A stretch of DNA of 20,146 bases from contig DATGXO010000214.1 in assembly GCA_035298965.1 (NCBI GenBank), positions 1 to 20,146 on the forward strand. Reading direction: 5' to 3'. This document shows positions 13,813 through 20,146 of the stretch, piece after piece. Both the position numbers and the translations under genes were made by a program. Within the stretch, counting starts at the first letter, position 1. Each line of letters starts with the position of its first letter. The notes beneath the pieces are model-generated. The model made no database searches. It was not told the DNA's origin and was given only the letters and a program-made list of their open reading frames with translations. This stretch comes from CAJCBL01 sp035298965. GTDB lineage: Bacteria > Verrucomicrobiota > Verrucomicrobiia > Opitutales > Opitutaceae.

Positions 13813-14337
13813 TGGCAGGTGTTCGAAACGGGTTCCCGGTTCCGCTTCCGCGACCTCACGATCGACGCCTTCCCCGTGCCGCACGATGCCGCGGAGCCCG
13901 TGGGCTTTGTCTTCGACTGGGGGCGCGAGGGCGATCTCTTCGCGCCGCGGCGCCGGCTGGGCTGGCTCACGGACCTCGGCCACCTGCCGCAACAGGTGTG
14001 CGAGCGCGTGCGCGGCGTCGATCTGCTCGTCCTCGAGGCGAACTACGACCGCCACCTCCTGCAGGCCGACACGAAACGCCCGTGGTCGGTGAAGCAGCGC
14101 ATCTCCGGCCGGCATGGCCATCTCTCCAACCAGGACGCGTGCGCGTTCCTCGCCGAGCGCCACGCCGAGGCGTGTTGCCCGCGCGAGGTGTTCCTCGCGC
14201 ACCTCAGCCGCGACTGCAACAGCCTGGAGGCGGTGGCGCGGGAATTCGCGGTGTTCACTGCGACGGCAGCCGCACCGCGTTTCCGGCTCACGCCGGTCGC
14301 GCCCGGCACCGGCTCGGGCGTGCTCGAGTGGGCGTGA
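13522..14337 (+). CDS. MBL-fold metallo-hydrolase, WalJ/YycJ-like
   Basis: A 271-residue metallo-beta-lactamase-fold protein. The N-terminal strand MRFCILGSGSSGNAAFL and LIDAGFSARRL (about 27-37) are typical of the YycJ/WalJ family of predicted exonuclease-like hydrolases. Metal ligands seen are H58, H60, D62 and H63 in THEHGDHAAG, H121 in VPHDAAEP, D151 in LTDLGH and H228 in LAHLSRDCN; EANYD (172-176) is also conserved. All expected ligands are present, so it should be active, probably in the cytoplasm on a phosphodiester or related substrate; WalJ proteins are linked to DNA repair or cell-wall coordination in Firmicutes. The start could be 13522 (MAMRF) or 13528; the frame is open to 13453 but that part is not family-like. 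A 5' duplicate lies 2123 bp upstream. Confidence 0.9.
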   Translation: MAMRFCILGSGSSGNAAFLQTDESRVLIDAGFSARRLAEMLAGIGESLDRLDAIFLTHEHGDHAAGLSGLKKLPDLKVFASRGTAAALARTLDRPVAWQVFETGSRFRFRDLTIDAFPVPHDAAEPVGFVFDWGREGDLFAPRRRLGWLTDLGHLPQQVCERVRGVDLLVLEANYDRHLLQADTKRPWSVKQRISGRHGHLSNQDACAFLAERHAEACCPREVFLAHLSRDCNSLEAVAREFAVFTATAAAPRFRLTPVAPGTGSGVLEWA

Positions 14338-14354
14338 GCATCTCCGAATGGTGG

Positions 14355-14373
14355 GGCGGGCTTCACGCCCGCC
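14355..14373. repeat. Palindrome after the MBL gene
   Basis: GGCGGGC, loop TTCAC, GCCCGCC: a perfect 7-bp stem 17 bp after the stop at 14337. No T-run, so not a canonical terminator; it looks like a dispersed REP-style palindrome. The remaining gap to 14542 holds no gene. Confidence 0.6.
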
Positions 14374-14542
14374 AAATCCGTCCCAAGCGCACTGGCGTCT
14401 CCAACCGGCGGCTGCGGAGTGGTTGAAAACCACTGCCGCTCGGGCACGTTTCCCGCCCGCCGCAGCCATCACCAATGGGGACTAGGACTCGAATTTCCGT
14501 CCTTGGCCTCGTCCGGCATCTGTCTCTACTCACCGCCCGCTC

Positions 14543-15973
14543 ATGAACCGACCGCAGTTTCGCCGCACCAAGATCATCGCCACCCTCGGGCCCGCCACCG
14601 AGAGTGAAAGCGCGCTGGAAAACATCATCGCCGCCGGGGCGGATGTGCTCCGGCTCAACATGGCCCACGCCAAGCACGAGTGGGTCCGCGCCGTGATCCG
14701 CCGCATCCGCGCCGTGAGCGCGAAGCTGGGCAAGGAGGTCGCGATCATGATGGACATCAAGGGGCCGGAGATCCGCACCGGCGATGTCGCCGCGCCCTAC
14801 GAACTGAAGGCGGGCGAGATTTTCGACTTCCTCGTCGTCCCGCACGCCGACCGCACCGAGAAGGAAGTGCGCAGCGTGTCGGTGAACTATGCCGACATCG
14901 TGAAGGACGTCTCGGTGGGTGATACCGTGCTGGTCGACAGCGGCCTGATCCGCCTGCAGGTATTGGAGAAGGACGAGCGCCGGCTGCGTTGCCGAGTGCT
15001 GGTGCCCGGCCCGCTCGGCAGCCGCCGCCACATCAATCTCCCCGGCGTGCGCGTGAACCTCCCCTCGCTCACCGAGAAGGATCGCGGCGACACGCTCGTC
15101 GGCATCGAAGAGGGCATCGACTACGTGGCGTTGTCGTTCGTGCGCGAGGCGCGCGACATCGAACTGCTGGCCGATTTCCTCCGCGAACACCGTTCCCGCG
15201 CCCGCATCATCGCCAAGATCGAGGACCAGCAGGCGATCGCCAACCTCGACGAGATCGTGCGCGCCTGCCACGGCCTCATGGTCGCCCGCGGCGACCTCGG
15301 CATCGAGTGCCCGTTCGAGGATCTTCCCACCCTCCAGCGTCGCGCCGTGCAGGTCTGCCTCGCGCACGGCCGCCCGGTCATCATCGCCACGCACATGCTC
15401 GAGACGATGATCGAGAACCCGATCCCGACCCGCGCCGAGATCACCGACATCGCCAACGCCGTCTTCGAGGAAGCCGACTGCATCATGCTCTCCGGCGAGA
15501 CCACCGTCGGCAAGTACCCGACCGAGTGCGTGCAGGTGTTCGACAAAGTTGCGCGCAAGACCGAGAGCTCGCCCGGCGCCGGCTTCGCCTCCGCCCTCAC
15601 GCTCAACTCCGACAAACTGAAGATGCTGCGCAGTGCCGTGGTGCTCGCCGACCAGATGCTGGCCACCGGCATCGTCGTCTTCACCCGCCAAGGTTTCATG
15701 GCGCAGGGCCTCGCCGCGCTCCGCCCGCGTTTCTCGCCGATCTTCGCGATCACGAACAACGTCGAGACCCAGCGCCAGCTCGCGCTCCTGCGCAGCGTCG
15801 ATCCGGTCTACCTGCCGTTCTCGTCGCAGCCCGAGGAGACGGTGCTCAACACCCTCAAGCTCCTCCGCGACTCGGGCCGCGCGAAAGTCGGCGACAAGTT
15901 CGTCATCGTGTCGGACATCCTCGCGAGCAACAACCAGCTCGTGGACAGCATCCAGATCCGCGCGGTGGGCTGA
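14543..15973 (+). CDS. pyk: Pyruvate kinase
   Basis: A 476-residue pyruvate kinase, the last ATP-forming step of glycolysis (PEP + ADP to pyruvate + ATP). Order of landmarks: TKIIATLGPA (about 9-18), VLRLNMAHAKHEW (about 35), MMDIKGPEIRTG (about 68-79), the B domain (about 80-170) closing with LPSLTEKD, the catalytic Lys and metal Glu in IIAKIEDQQAIANLDEI (about 222), MVARGDLGIE (about 246), and IMLSGETTVGKYP (about 315) with the catalytic Thr. The C-terminal domain is complete. Two active-site positions are unusual: RLNFSHG is RLNMAHA and the usual DTKGPEIRTG is DIKGPEIRTG. Start ATG at 14543 gives the normal N-terminus. A strong intrinsic terminator follows at 16001. Confidence 0.97.
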   Translation: MNRPQFRRTKIIATLGPATESESALENIIAAGADVLRLNMAHAKHEWVRAVIRRIRAVSAKLGKEVAIMMDIKGPEIRTGDVAAPYELKAGEIFDFLVVPHADRTEKEVRSVSVNYADIVKDVSVGDTVLVDSGLIRLQVLEKDERRLRCRVLVPGPLGSRRHINLPGVRVNLPSLTEKDRGDTLVGIEEGIDYVALSFVREARDIELLADFLREHRSRARIIAKIEDQQAIANLDEIVRACHGLMVARGDLGIECPFEDLPTLQRRAVQVCLAHGRPVIIATHMLETMIENPIPTRAEITDIANAVFEEADCIMLSGETTVGKYPTECVQVFDKVARKTESSPGAGFASALTLNSDKLKMLRSAVVLADQMLATGIVVFTRQGFMAQGLAALRPRFSPIFAITNNVETQRQLALLRSVDPVYLPFSSQPEETVLNTLKLLRDSGRAKVGDKFVIVSDILASNNQLVDSIQIRAVG

Positions 15974-16000
15974 GCGACTCGGCCAACGTAGAATCTCCCC

Positions 16001-16027
16001 AAGGCGCCGCATGTCGGCGCCTTTTTT
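16001..16027 (+). terminator. Intrinsic terminator of pyk
   Basis: AAGGCGCCG (16001-16009), loop CATGT, CGGCGCCTT (16015-16023): a perfect 9-bp stem merging into six T (16022-16027), 28 bp after the pyk stop. Confidence 0.93.
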
Positions 16028-16046
16028 GTTGCTCCGCGCCTCAGTA

Positions 16047-16068
16047 GCGGAACGCGTGAGCGTTTCGC
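16047..16068. repeat. REP-like palindrome in the pyk downstream gap
   Basis: GCGGAACGC, loop GTGA, GCGTTTCGC: a 9-bp stem with one G-T pair. No T-run. Between the pyk terminator and the convergent unknown gene; probably a dispersed palindrome. Confidence 0.5.
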
Positions 16069-16152
16069 CGCCAGCAGCGACAAGATGCGCAAAGGACGCG
16101 GTCGAGCGGCGACCCTACGTCGGGAGCCGGGTGCCGTCGCGCGGCGCTCCGC

Positions 16153-16899
16153 TCACTGCCCCGCGTTCGCCGGCATCCCGAGCACGAGCTCGCGGTTCTC
16201 CACCTTCACGTCGGCGAGTTTCGCCCACGTCGCCTGGAGTTCGGCGGGAAGCTCGAAGGTGTCGACCACTTGGCCGAAGATGATGCGTTTCAGGCCGAGC
16301 AGTTTGTGGACGGGCAAGCTGCCGAGGTAGAAGCTCGACGGGCGGAAATACACCGGCTCGTCGCCCTTCTTCGGCTTCTCAAACGTGCCGTCGCACTGCG
16401 CCACGACCTCGAACGAGGCGTAGCCGAAAACGTTCACGTAGTAGACGACGCCCACGCGCAACGTGTCGCTCGTGAGGCGGAAGTTCGGCGTGCCGGTCTG
16501 GATGAACGGCTGGGCCGCATCGGGTTTTGCCGCGGCCGCTTTCTCGCCGGGCTTCTTCGCCGCGGGCTTGGTGGTGCGCGGCTTCGTCTCGATCGCGAGC
16601 TTCGGGTAGATCTCCTCGACCCACGCGTTGAGCTCATCCTCGTTCACGCTCACGGTGTGGCCCTGCGTGAAAGAGTCGCGTTTGAACCGCCAGCGCTGGC
16701 TCGCCGTGTAGTCTTTCCGGCCCTGGAGGAAATAGATCCGCGTGGGATCCAGTGCCTTGTCCTTCGGCGCCTCGGCCAGGATCTCGACCGGCTTGAGCAG
16801 CAGGATCGTCGCGGCGACGACCGCGCCCAACACGACGGCGAGGATCGATCCGACAAAGATTTCAACAAGACTGGGAGCCCGAAGGCTGGAAGCGCTCAT
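16153..16899 (-). CDS. Membrane-anchored protein of unknown function
   Basis: A 248-residue protein I cannot assign. One transmembrane helix is near the N-terminus (about 12-36, VEIFVGSILAVVLGAVVAATILLL). A soluble part follows, with RIYFLQGRKDYTASQRWRFK (about 54-73) and VSVNEDELNAWVEE (about 83-96), then a Lys/Pro/Ala-rich linker (about 103-130). A second folded segment has NFRLTSDTLRVGVVYYVNVFGYASFEVVAQC (about 137-167) and HKLLGLKRIIFGQVVDTF near the end. The layout suggests a periplasm-facing domain on a membrane anchor. Start is 16899 (MSASSL); an in-frame ATG at 16932 is also possible and neither has a clear Shine-Dalgarno. It is convergent with pyk and divergent from the SGNH gene. 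Confidence 0.78.
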   Translation of the reverse strand: MSASSLRAPSLVEIFVGSILAVVLGAVVAATILLLKPVEILAEAPKDKALDPTRIYFLQGRKDYTASQRWRFKRDSFTQGHTVSVNEDELNAWVEEIYPKLAIETKPRTTKPAAKKPGEKAAAAKPDAAQPFIQTGTPNFRLTSDTLRVGVVYYVNVFGYASFEVVAQCDGTFEKPKKGDEPVYFRPSSFYLGSLPVHKLLGLKRIIFGQVVDTFELPAELQATWAKLADVKVENRELVLGMPANAGQ

Positions 16900-16973
16900 G
16901 GTGGGTTTTTGCCGGGAAACGCCGCGGAACATGACCCCGCCCCGCGGCCCTGTCGAAGCGGAAAACGTCGTTT

Positions 16974-16996
16974 AAGTGTGAACAACCGTTCCACTT
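16974..16996. promoter_or_regulatory. AT-rich inverted repeat in a divergent promoter region
   Basis: AAGTG-T-GAAC (16974-16983) and GTTC-CACTT (16988-16996) are reverse complements over 9 bp, apart from one extra T in the left arm, around a central AACC. It is the only AT-rich stretch in the gap between the divergent genes at 16899 and 17076, so it is a candidate operator or promoter element. No regulator is identified. Confidence 0.4.
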
Positions 16997-17075
16997 TTCT
17001 CGGACACCGCACCACCGCGCGCGAGTTGCGCGTACGCTTGCCGCCACGCGGTCCTGCGTCCTACTTCCCGCCCGC

Positions 17076-18446
17076 ATGACGACACCCCTGCTTCGCCCCG
17101 CGCGCCTCGCCCTCTGCGCGCTCGTCCTCGCCAGCGCCCTCCCCGGCCGTTCCGCGGAAGCCGCGCCCGCCGCCGCGCGCTTCGAGCTGCCGGCCACCAA
17201 CGACGGTCTGCCCGGCGCCGGACCGTTCCGCCACGAGGATTGGTTTCAAAACCTCTGGCGCGAGCGCCGCTCGGCGTGGGCCGCGCGCGTGGCGCAGGAC
17301 CAGCAGGCCGTCGTCTTCTACGGCGACTCGATCACGCAGGGCTGGGGAGACGATTTCAGCGGCTTTTTCCCCGGCCTGAAGATCGCCAACCGCGGCATCT
17401 CCGGCGACACCACCCGCGGCCTGCTCGTCCGCGTCGCAGAGGACGTGCTCCCGCTGCACCCGCGTGCCGTCGTCCTGCTCATCGGCACCAACGACCTCGA
17501 GCTCGGCGCCACGCCCGAGACGATCGCCGCCGACCTGCAACTTCTCCTCGCCGCACTCGAGCGCAGCGATCCGCAGTTGCCCATCATCCTCTGCCAGGTC
17601 TTCCCGAGCTCCGCGGCGAAGAATCGCCCCGCCGACCAGATCCGCCGCCTCAACGCGCTCTACGCCGACGCCGTGAAGGGCGACCCGCGCATCACATTGT
17701 TGGAAACGTGGCCGCTCTTCGCCGACGCCGCGGGCGATGCACCGCTCGCCGAGTTCCCCGACCTGCTCCACCCCAACGCTGCCGGCTACGCCAAGTGGGT
17801 CGCCGCGCTGCGCCCCGTGTTCGCCACGCTCGGCCTGCTCGAGACCGAAGCGGATGCCTTCACGCCCGAGCCCGGCTTCGAGATGCTCTTCAACGGCCGC
17901 GATCTCACCGGCTGGGGCTTCCGCCCGACCTCGCCCGAGGACATCGCCAACGCCCGCGCCTGGCGCGCTAGCGATCCTGAGGCCGCCGCGTGGCCCGTCG
18001 TCACCGAAGCCGAGAAATTCGACGGCGCGACCGCCACGCCCGACCAGCGCTACCGCGCCCTGCACGGCCGGCTGATCGTCGCCACGCCACCAGAGTATCG
18101 AAAAATCCAGACGCTCTGGACCACCCGCGAGTTCGCCGGCGATTTCGAGCTGCGCCTCGAGTTTCGCGCGACGCCCAACGCCGACAGCGGCGTCTTCCTC
18201 CGCGGTCCGCAACTCCAGTGCCGCGACTACCGGCTCGCCGGCCCGTACACCCAGCTCACCCGCTACCGCCCGCAGGACTGGAACGAGCTCGTCGTCGTGG
18301 TGCGCGACGGTCTCGCCCACTGCACCTGCAACGGCGAGGTGCTCGAGGCCGCGTTGCCCGTGCCCGCCTCAGGTCCGATCGGGCTCGAAGGCGACCGCGG
18401 CCAGATGGAGTACCGCCGCATCCGGATCAAAGCGCTCCCGCGCTGA
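17076..18446 (+). CDS. Secreted SGNH/GDSL hydrolase fused to a DUF1080 (3-keto-disaccharide hydrolase-like) domain
   Basis: A 456-residue two-domain protein. Residues 1-29 are a signal peptide ending near AEAA. The SGNH esterase domain spans about 50-255: block I VVFYGDSITQGWG with nucleophile S85, block II ANRGISGD (G107), block III LIGTNDLEL (N139) and block V DLLHPNAAGY with D229 and H232, so the catalytic set is complete. A DUF1080 domain (PF06439, concanavalin-like sandwich) spans about 265-455, starting FEMLFNGRDLTGW and including SGVFLRGPQLQCRDYR and WNELVVVVRDG. DUF1080 is abundant in Verrucomicrobiota and Planctomycetota and is thought to act on or bind glycans. The fusion suggests a secreted carbohydrate esterase, perhaps a deacetylase, with a glycan-active or binding module. 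Substrate unknown. Confidence 0.92.
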   Translation: MTTPLLRPARLALCALVLASALPGRSAEAAPAAARFELPATNDGLPGAGPFRHEDWFQNLWRERRSAWAARVAQDQQAVVFYGDSITQGWGDDFSGFFPGLKIANRGISGDTTRGLLVRVAEDVLPLHPRAVVLLIGTNDLELGATPETIAADLQLLLAALERSDPQLPIILCQVFPSSAAKNRPADQIRRLNALYADAVKGDPRITLLETWPLFADAAGDAPLAEFPDLLHPNAAGYAKWVAALRPVFATLGLLETEADAFTPEPGFEMLFNGRDLTGWGFRPTSPEDIANARAWRASDPEAAAWPVVTEAEKFDGATATPDQRYRALHGRLIVATPPEYRKIQTLWTTREFAGDFELRLEFRATPNADSGVFLRGPQLQCRDYRLAGPYTQLTRYRPQDWNELVVVVRDGLAHCTCNGEVLEAALPVPASGPIGLEGDRGQMEYRRIRIKALPR

Positions 18447-18471
18447 ACCCGGCACGTCGGCCGCCCTCCGA

Positions 18472-18491
18472 GTCGTTCCCGCAGGAACGAC
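18472..18491. terminator. Hairpin between convergent genes
   Basis: GTCGTTCC, loop CGCA, GGAACGAC: perfect 8-bp stem, 25 bp after the SGNH gene stop and 51 bp before the convergent GNAT gene stop. It lacks a T-run; possibly a bidirectional 3' end hairpin. Confidence 0.45.
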
Positions 18492-18542
18492 CCGGGCCAC
18501 GGCCACTGTCGGCCACCGCGGCGAGGTGGCCGAGGAGATTGG

Positions 18543-19010
18543 TCAGCAGGTGCAGCCGCACTCGACACGTTTCGCGTCGGCCACGTTTTTCTGCATGACC
18601 TTGAGGTTGTCGCGCACGACCCAGCCCTCGCGCCGCCAGAAACGCTCGCCCTCGATATTCGAGGACAGGAGGAAGATGTTGCACTTCTCGATCTCGCGCA
18701 CCCGCAGGCCGGCGAAACAGTGCGCCAACAGCGCGCGCGCAATGCCGAGCTTCCGGCGCTCGCGTTGCACGGCGAGATGGTGGAGGTAGCCGCGCCGGCC
18801 GTCGTCGCCGCAGAGCACCGCGCCGATCAGCGTGCCGTTGCCCTCCTCCGCGACCGCACTCAGATCCGGATTGCGCTCGAGAAACGCTGCCAGCCGCTCG
18901 GGCCGGTCGGAGTCGCCGAGGCCCATCCCTTCCGTCACTCGCCACAACTCCAGCGCCGCCGGAATGTCGGCAGCGGTCATCGGGCGAACCGTGTAACGTG
19001 CGCAGCTCAT
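18543..19010 (-). CDS. GNAT-family N-acetyltransferase with Cys-rich tail
   Basis: A 155-residue single-domain GNAT acetyltransferase. It shows the N-terminal YTVRPMTAADIPAALELW, the beta4 strand GYLHHLAVQ and the acetyl-CoA pyrophosphate loop RERRKLGIARALLAHC (about 82-97, R-x-x-G-x-A form). The C-terminal SSNIEGERFWRREGWVVRDNL matches the usual NxxAxxFYxxxGF position. The acceptor is not deducible. After the fold ends (KVMQKNVAD) the protein closes with KRVECGCTC, three Cys within five residues, which is odd for the family. Start at 19010 (MSCARYTVRPM) is preferred to the frame's earlier Met at 19034. The adjacent exported RidA-like gene is divergent. Confidence 0.87.
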   Translation of the reverse strand: MSCARYTVRPMTAADIPAALELWRVTEGMGLGDSDRPERLAAFLERNPDLSAVAEEGNGTLIGAVLCGDDGRRGYLHHLAVQRERRKLGIARALLAHCFAGLRVREIEKCNIFLLSSNIEGERFWRREGWVVRDNLKVMQKNVADAKRVECGCTC

Positions 19011-19111
19011 CGCTCGCCACAACGGCCCAAGCACGGCGGGTTTTCAACACCGCAGAAAAGGACACGCCCGTGACGGGAGGTTCATCGAGCGCGGGATTGT
19101 TTCCCGTCACC

Positions 19112-19576
19112 ATGCACAAACTGCTCTCGTTGGTCTTCATCCTCCTCGCCGGCGCCGGGCTGCACGCGCAGGAGCTCAAGAAAGAGAAGCTCAACCTCGG
19201 CCCGTGGGAGAACGACATCGGCTACGCGCAGGCCGTGCGCGTCGGCAACACGCTGTACGTCTCCGGCTCGGTCGGCGCCGGGCCGATGGACCAGGCGATC
19301 GAGCATGCCTTCAGTACGATCCAGCGGACGCTCTCGCACTACCGCCTCGATTTCCGCCATGTCGTGAAGGAGAACGCGTACACGACCGACCTCGAGGCGC
19401 TGAAGGCGGCGAAGGACGTGCGCAAGAAATTCTACGGCGCCGATTTCCCGGCCGCCACCTGGGTGCAGGTCGTGCGGCTCTTCCAGCCCGAGTACGTGCT
19501 CGAGGTCGAGGTGATCGCAGTCTTCCCGGAGCCGGCCGCGGGTGCGGATCCCGCCGCGCCGGCTGCGGCGCCATAG
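19112..19576 (+). CDS. Exported RidA (YjgF/YER057c/UK114)-family protein
   Basis: A 154-residue RidA-like protein with a signal peptide (MHKLLSLVFILLAGAGLHA before QELKKEK). The RidA fold is clear: YAQAVRVGNTLYVSGSVG (about 38-55), IEHAFSTIQRTLSHYRLDFRHVVKENAYTTD, which spans about 62-92, and the C-terminal VLEVEVIAVF. In classical RidA the motif PARSCVEVARLP holds the imine/enamine-deaminase arginine; the aligned segment here is PAATWVQVVRLF, so that arginine is replaced by Ala. With the export signal, this points to a non-deaminase Rid subgroup with a periplasmic role. An Ala/Pro tail follows. The ATG at 19112 directly precedes the signal peptide; the open frame starts earlier at 18998 but overlaps the GNAT gene. 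Confidence 0.88.
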   Translation: MHKLLSLVFILLAGAGLHAQELKKEKLNLGPWENDIGYAQAVRVGNTLYVSGSVGAGPMDQAIEHAFSTIQRTLSHYRLDFRHVVKENAYTTDLEALKAAKDVRKKFYGADFPAATWVQVVRLFQPEYVLEVEVIAVFPEPAAGADPAAPAAAP

Positions 19577-19613
19577 ATACGCGCTCCCCAACGGCTGAAT
19601 CTAGGCTCACAGA

Positions 19614-19630
19614 TTCTTCCGCAGGAAGAA
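19614..19630. terminator. Hairpin between convergent genes
   Basis: TTCTTCC, loop GCA, GGAAGAA: a perfect 7-bp stem 37 bp after the RidA gene stop. It shares the TTCC...GCA-GGAA core of the hairpin at 18472-18491. No downstream T-run on the plus strand. Confidence 0.4.
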
Positions 19631-19701
19631 CGGGGGAGCCGCGGCTCGCCGGGGACGACGCGCGCTACCGCGTGCATCCCTTCGGGCGGATCGGGATGAG
19701 C

Positions 19702-19724
19702 CACGTCAACCAATCGTTGACATG
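19702..19724 (-). terminator. Hairpin after the amylase gene
   Basis: On the minus-strand transcript CAUGUCAAC and GUUGACGUG pair over 9 bp with one U-G pair and a GAUUG loop, about 52 bp after the stop at 19777. There is no U-run, so it is a weak terminator candidate. Confidence 0.3.
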
Positions 19725-19776
19725 ACCAAGACCGGCGCCGTCGCAGTGGTATGGTTGTACACGGCGCCGCGCGTGG

Positions 19777-20146
19777 TCACGCCTGCCCCCAGATCACGAA
19801 GCCTCCCGGCGGCACCGTGATCTGGATGCAGCGGCAGCCGCTCCGCTCCTCGACCGCCACCCGCCCACCGAGTTGTGCGCCGTCCGGCGAGTAGAGACAG
19901 CGGAATTCGCGGGCTACGGGATTGAGATCGTGATCGACGACGACCCAGGCGCCGCGCGGCTGCGAGGCATCGGTGTTGAGCGCGCAAAGCACCTCCTCGC
20001 CGTCGAAGAGCCGCGACCATGGCACGACGGCGAGCAGCTGACCGCCCAGCAGACGCGGATAACCGAAGTCGACGCCGTTGCCGGAAATCTGCCGCAAGTA
20101 TTGCCGGCCGCGGCGCAGCGCGGGCGTGCGCGCACGCACCGCCAGG
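19777..20146 (-). CDS. C-terminus of a probable GH13 alpha-amylase-family glycosidase (5' part outside window)
   Basis: The last ~122 residues of a protein running off the right edge; the frame is open to position 20146. The segment LAVRARTPALRRGRQYLRQI matches the end of the GH13 barrel, where a helix with LRxxxPALRxGRQYxRxISG precedes the beta-sandwich. The remainder (LLAVVPWSRLFDGEEVLCALNTD, WVVVDHDLNP and the closing VPPGGFVIWG) fits the C-terminal beta domain of alpha-amylase-like enzymes. Catalytic residues are not in the window, so activity and specificity cannot be stated. No alternative internal start is credible. It is convergent with the RidA-like gene. Confidence 0.62.
   Translation of the reverse strand, partial: LAVRARTPALRRGRQYLRQISGNGVDFGYPRLLGGQLLAVVPWSRLFDGEEVLCALNTDASQPRGAWVVVDHDLNPVAREFRCLYSPDGAQLGGRVAVEERSGCRCIQITVPPGGFVIWGQA

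Noticed and set aside
14363..16012. 549-codon minus-strand open frame
   Set aside because: Antisense of pyruvate kinase, which is unmistakable on the plus strand.
17061..18320. 419-codon minus-strand open frame
   Set aside because: Antisense of the SGNH-DUF1080 gene; no protein features.

Overview
This is a GC-rich bacterial chromosome segment. The gene content fits the Verrucomicrobiota, probably an Opitutaceae-like organism: a compact type II secretion/pseudopilin operon with fused translation signals, a secreted SGNH hydrolase joined to a DUF1080 domain, a stand-alone Reg_prop beta-propeller, FolE2 and many short dispersed intergenic palindromes. The taxonomic call is inference from gene style, not from a marker gene.

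Region 1 (1-7794, minus strand) is one operon transcribed toward position 1: gspG-gspH-gspI-gspJ-gspK-gspL-gspM-gspD. Five of the seven junctions are 4-bp stop/start overlaps (GTGA or ATGA). K-L is separated by 4 nt and M-D by 45 nt. The secretin gene runs off the left edge. The ATPase (E), inner-membrane platform (F) and C component are not in the window. Together these genes would build the pseudopilus, the L/M assembly platform and the outer-membrane secretin that export folded proteins.

Region 2 (7795-9579, minus strand) carries an EVE-domain protein and the metal-flexible GTP cyclohydrolase FolE2, the first step of folate/pterin synthesis. Each gene is followed by a copy of a short dispersed repeat.

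Region 3 (9580-13521) is the accessory part. It holds a strictly periodic 21-bp tandem array of 14 units, a visibly more AT-rich stretch with a small lipoprotein, the decayed 3' end of a group II intron on the minus strand, a truncated copy of the 5' part of a metallo-beta-lactamase-fold gene, a secreted seven-bladed propeller and a 4-oxalocrotonate-tautomerase-like protein. A 347-bp direct repeat (11343-11689 and 13466-13812, about 97% identical, offset exactly 2123 bp) brackets the propeller and tautomerase genes. Homologous recombination between the copies would delete both genes and leave one intact MBL gene.

Region 4 (13522-20146) is more ordinary: the full-length WalJ/YycJ-like MBL hydrolase, pyruvate kinase with a good intrinsic terminator, an unknown membrane-anchored protein divergent from the SGNH-DUF1080 enzyme (with an AT-rich inverted repeat between them), a GNAT acetyltransferase with a Cys-rich tail, an exported RidA-like protein lacking the catalytic arginine, and the C-terminus of a probable GH13 alpha-amylase cut by the right edge. 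The three convergent gene junctions in this region each contain a hairpin.

No tRNA, rRNA, CRISPR array or recognisable defence system was seen. The points most worth a second look are the 21-bp array, the 347-bp duplication and its apparent insertion into a group II intron relic.
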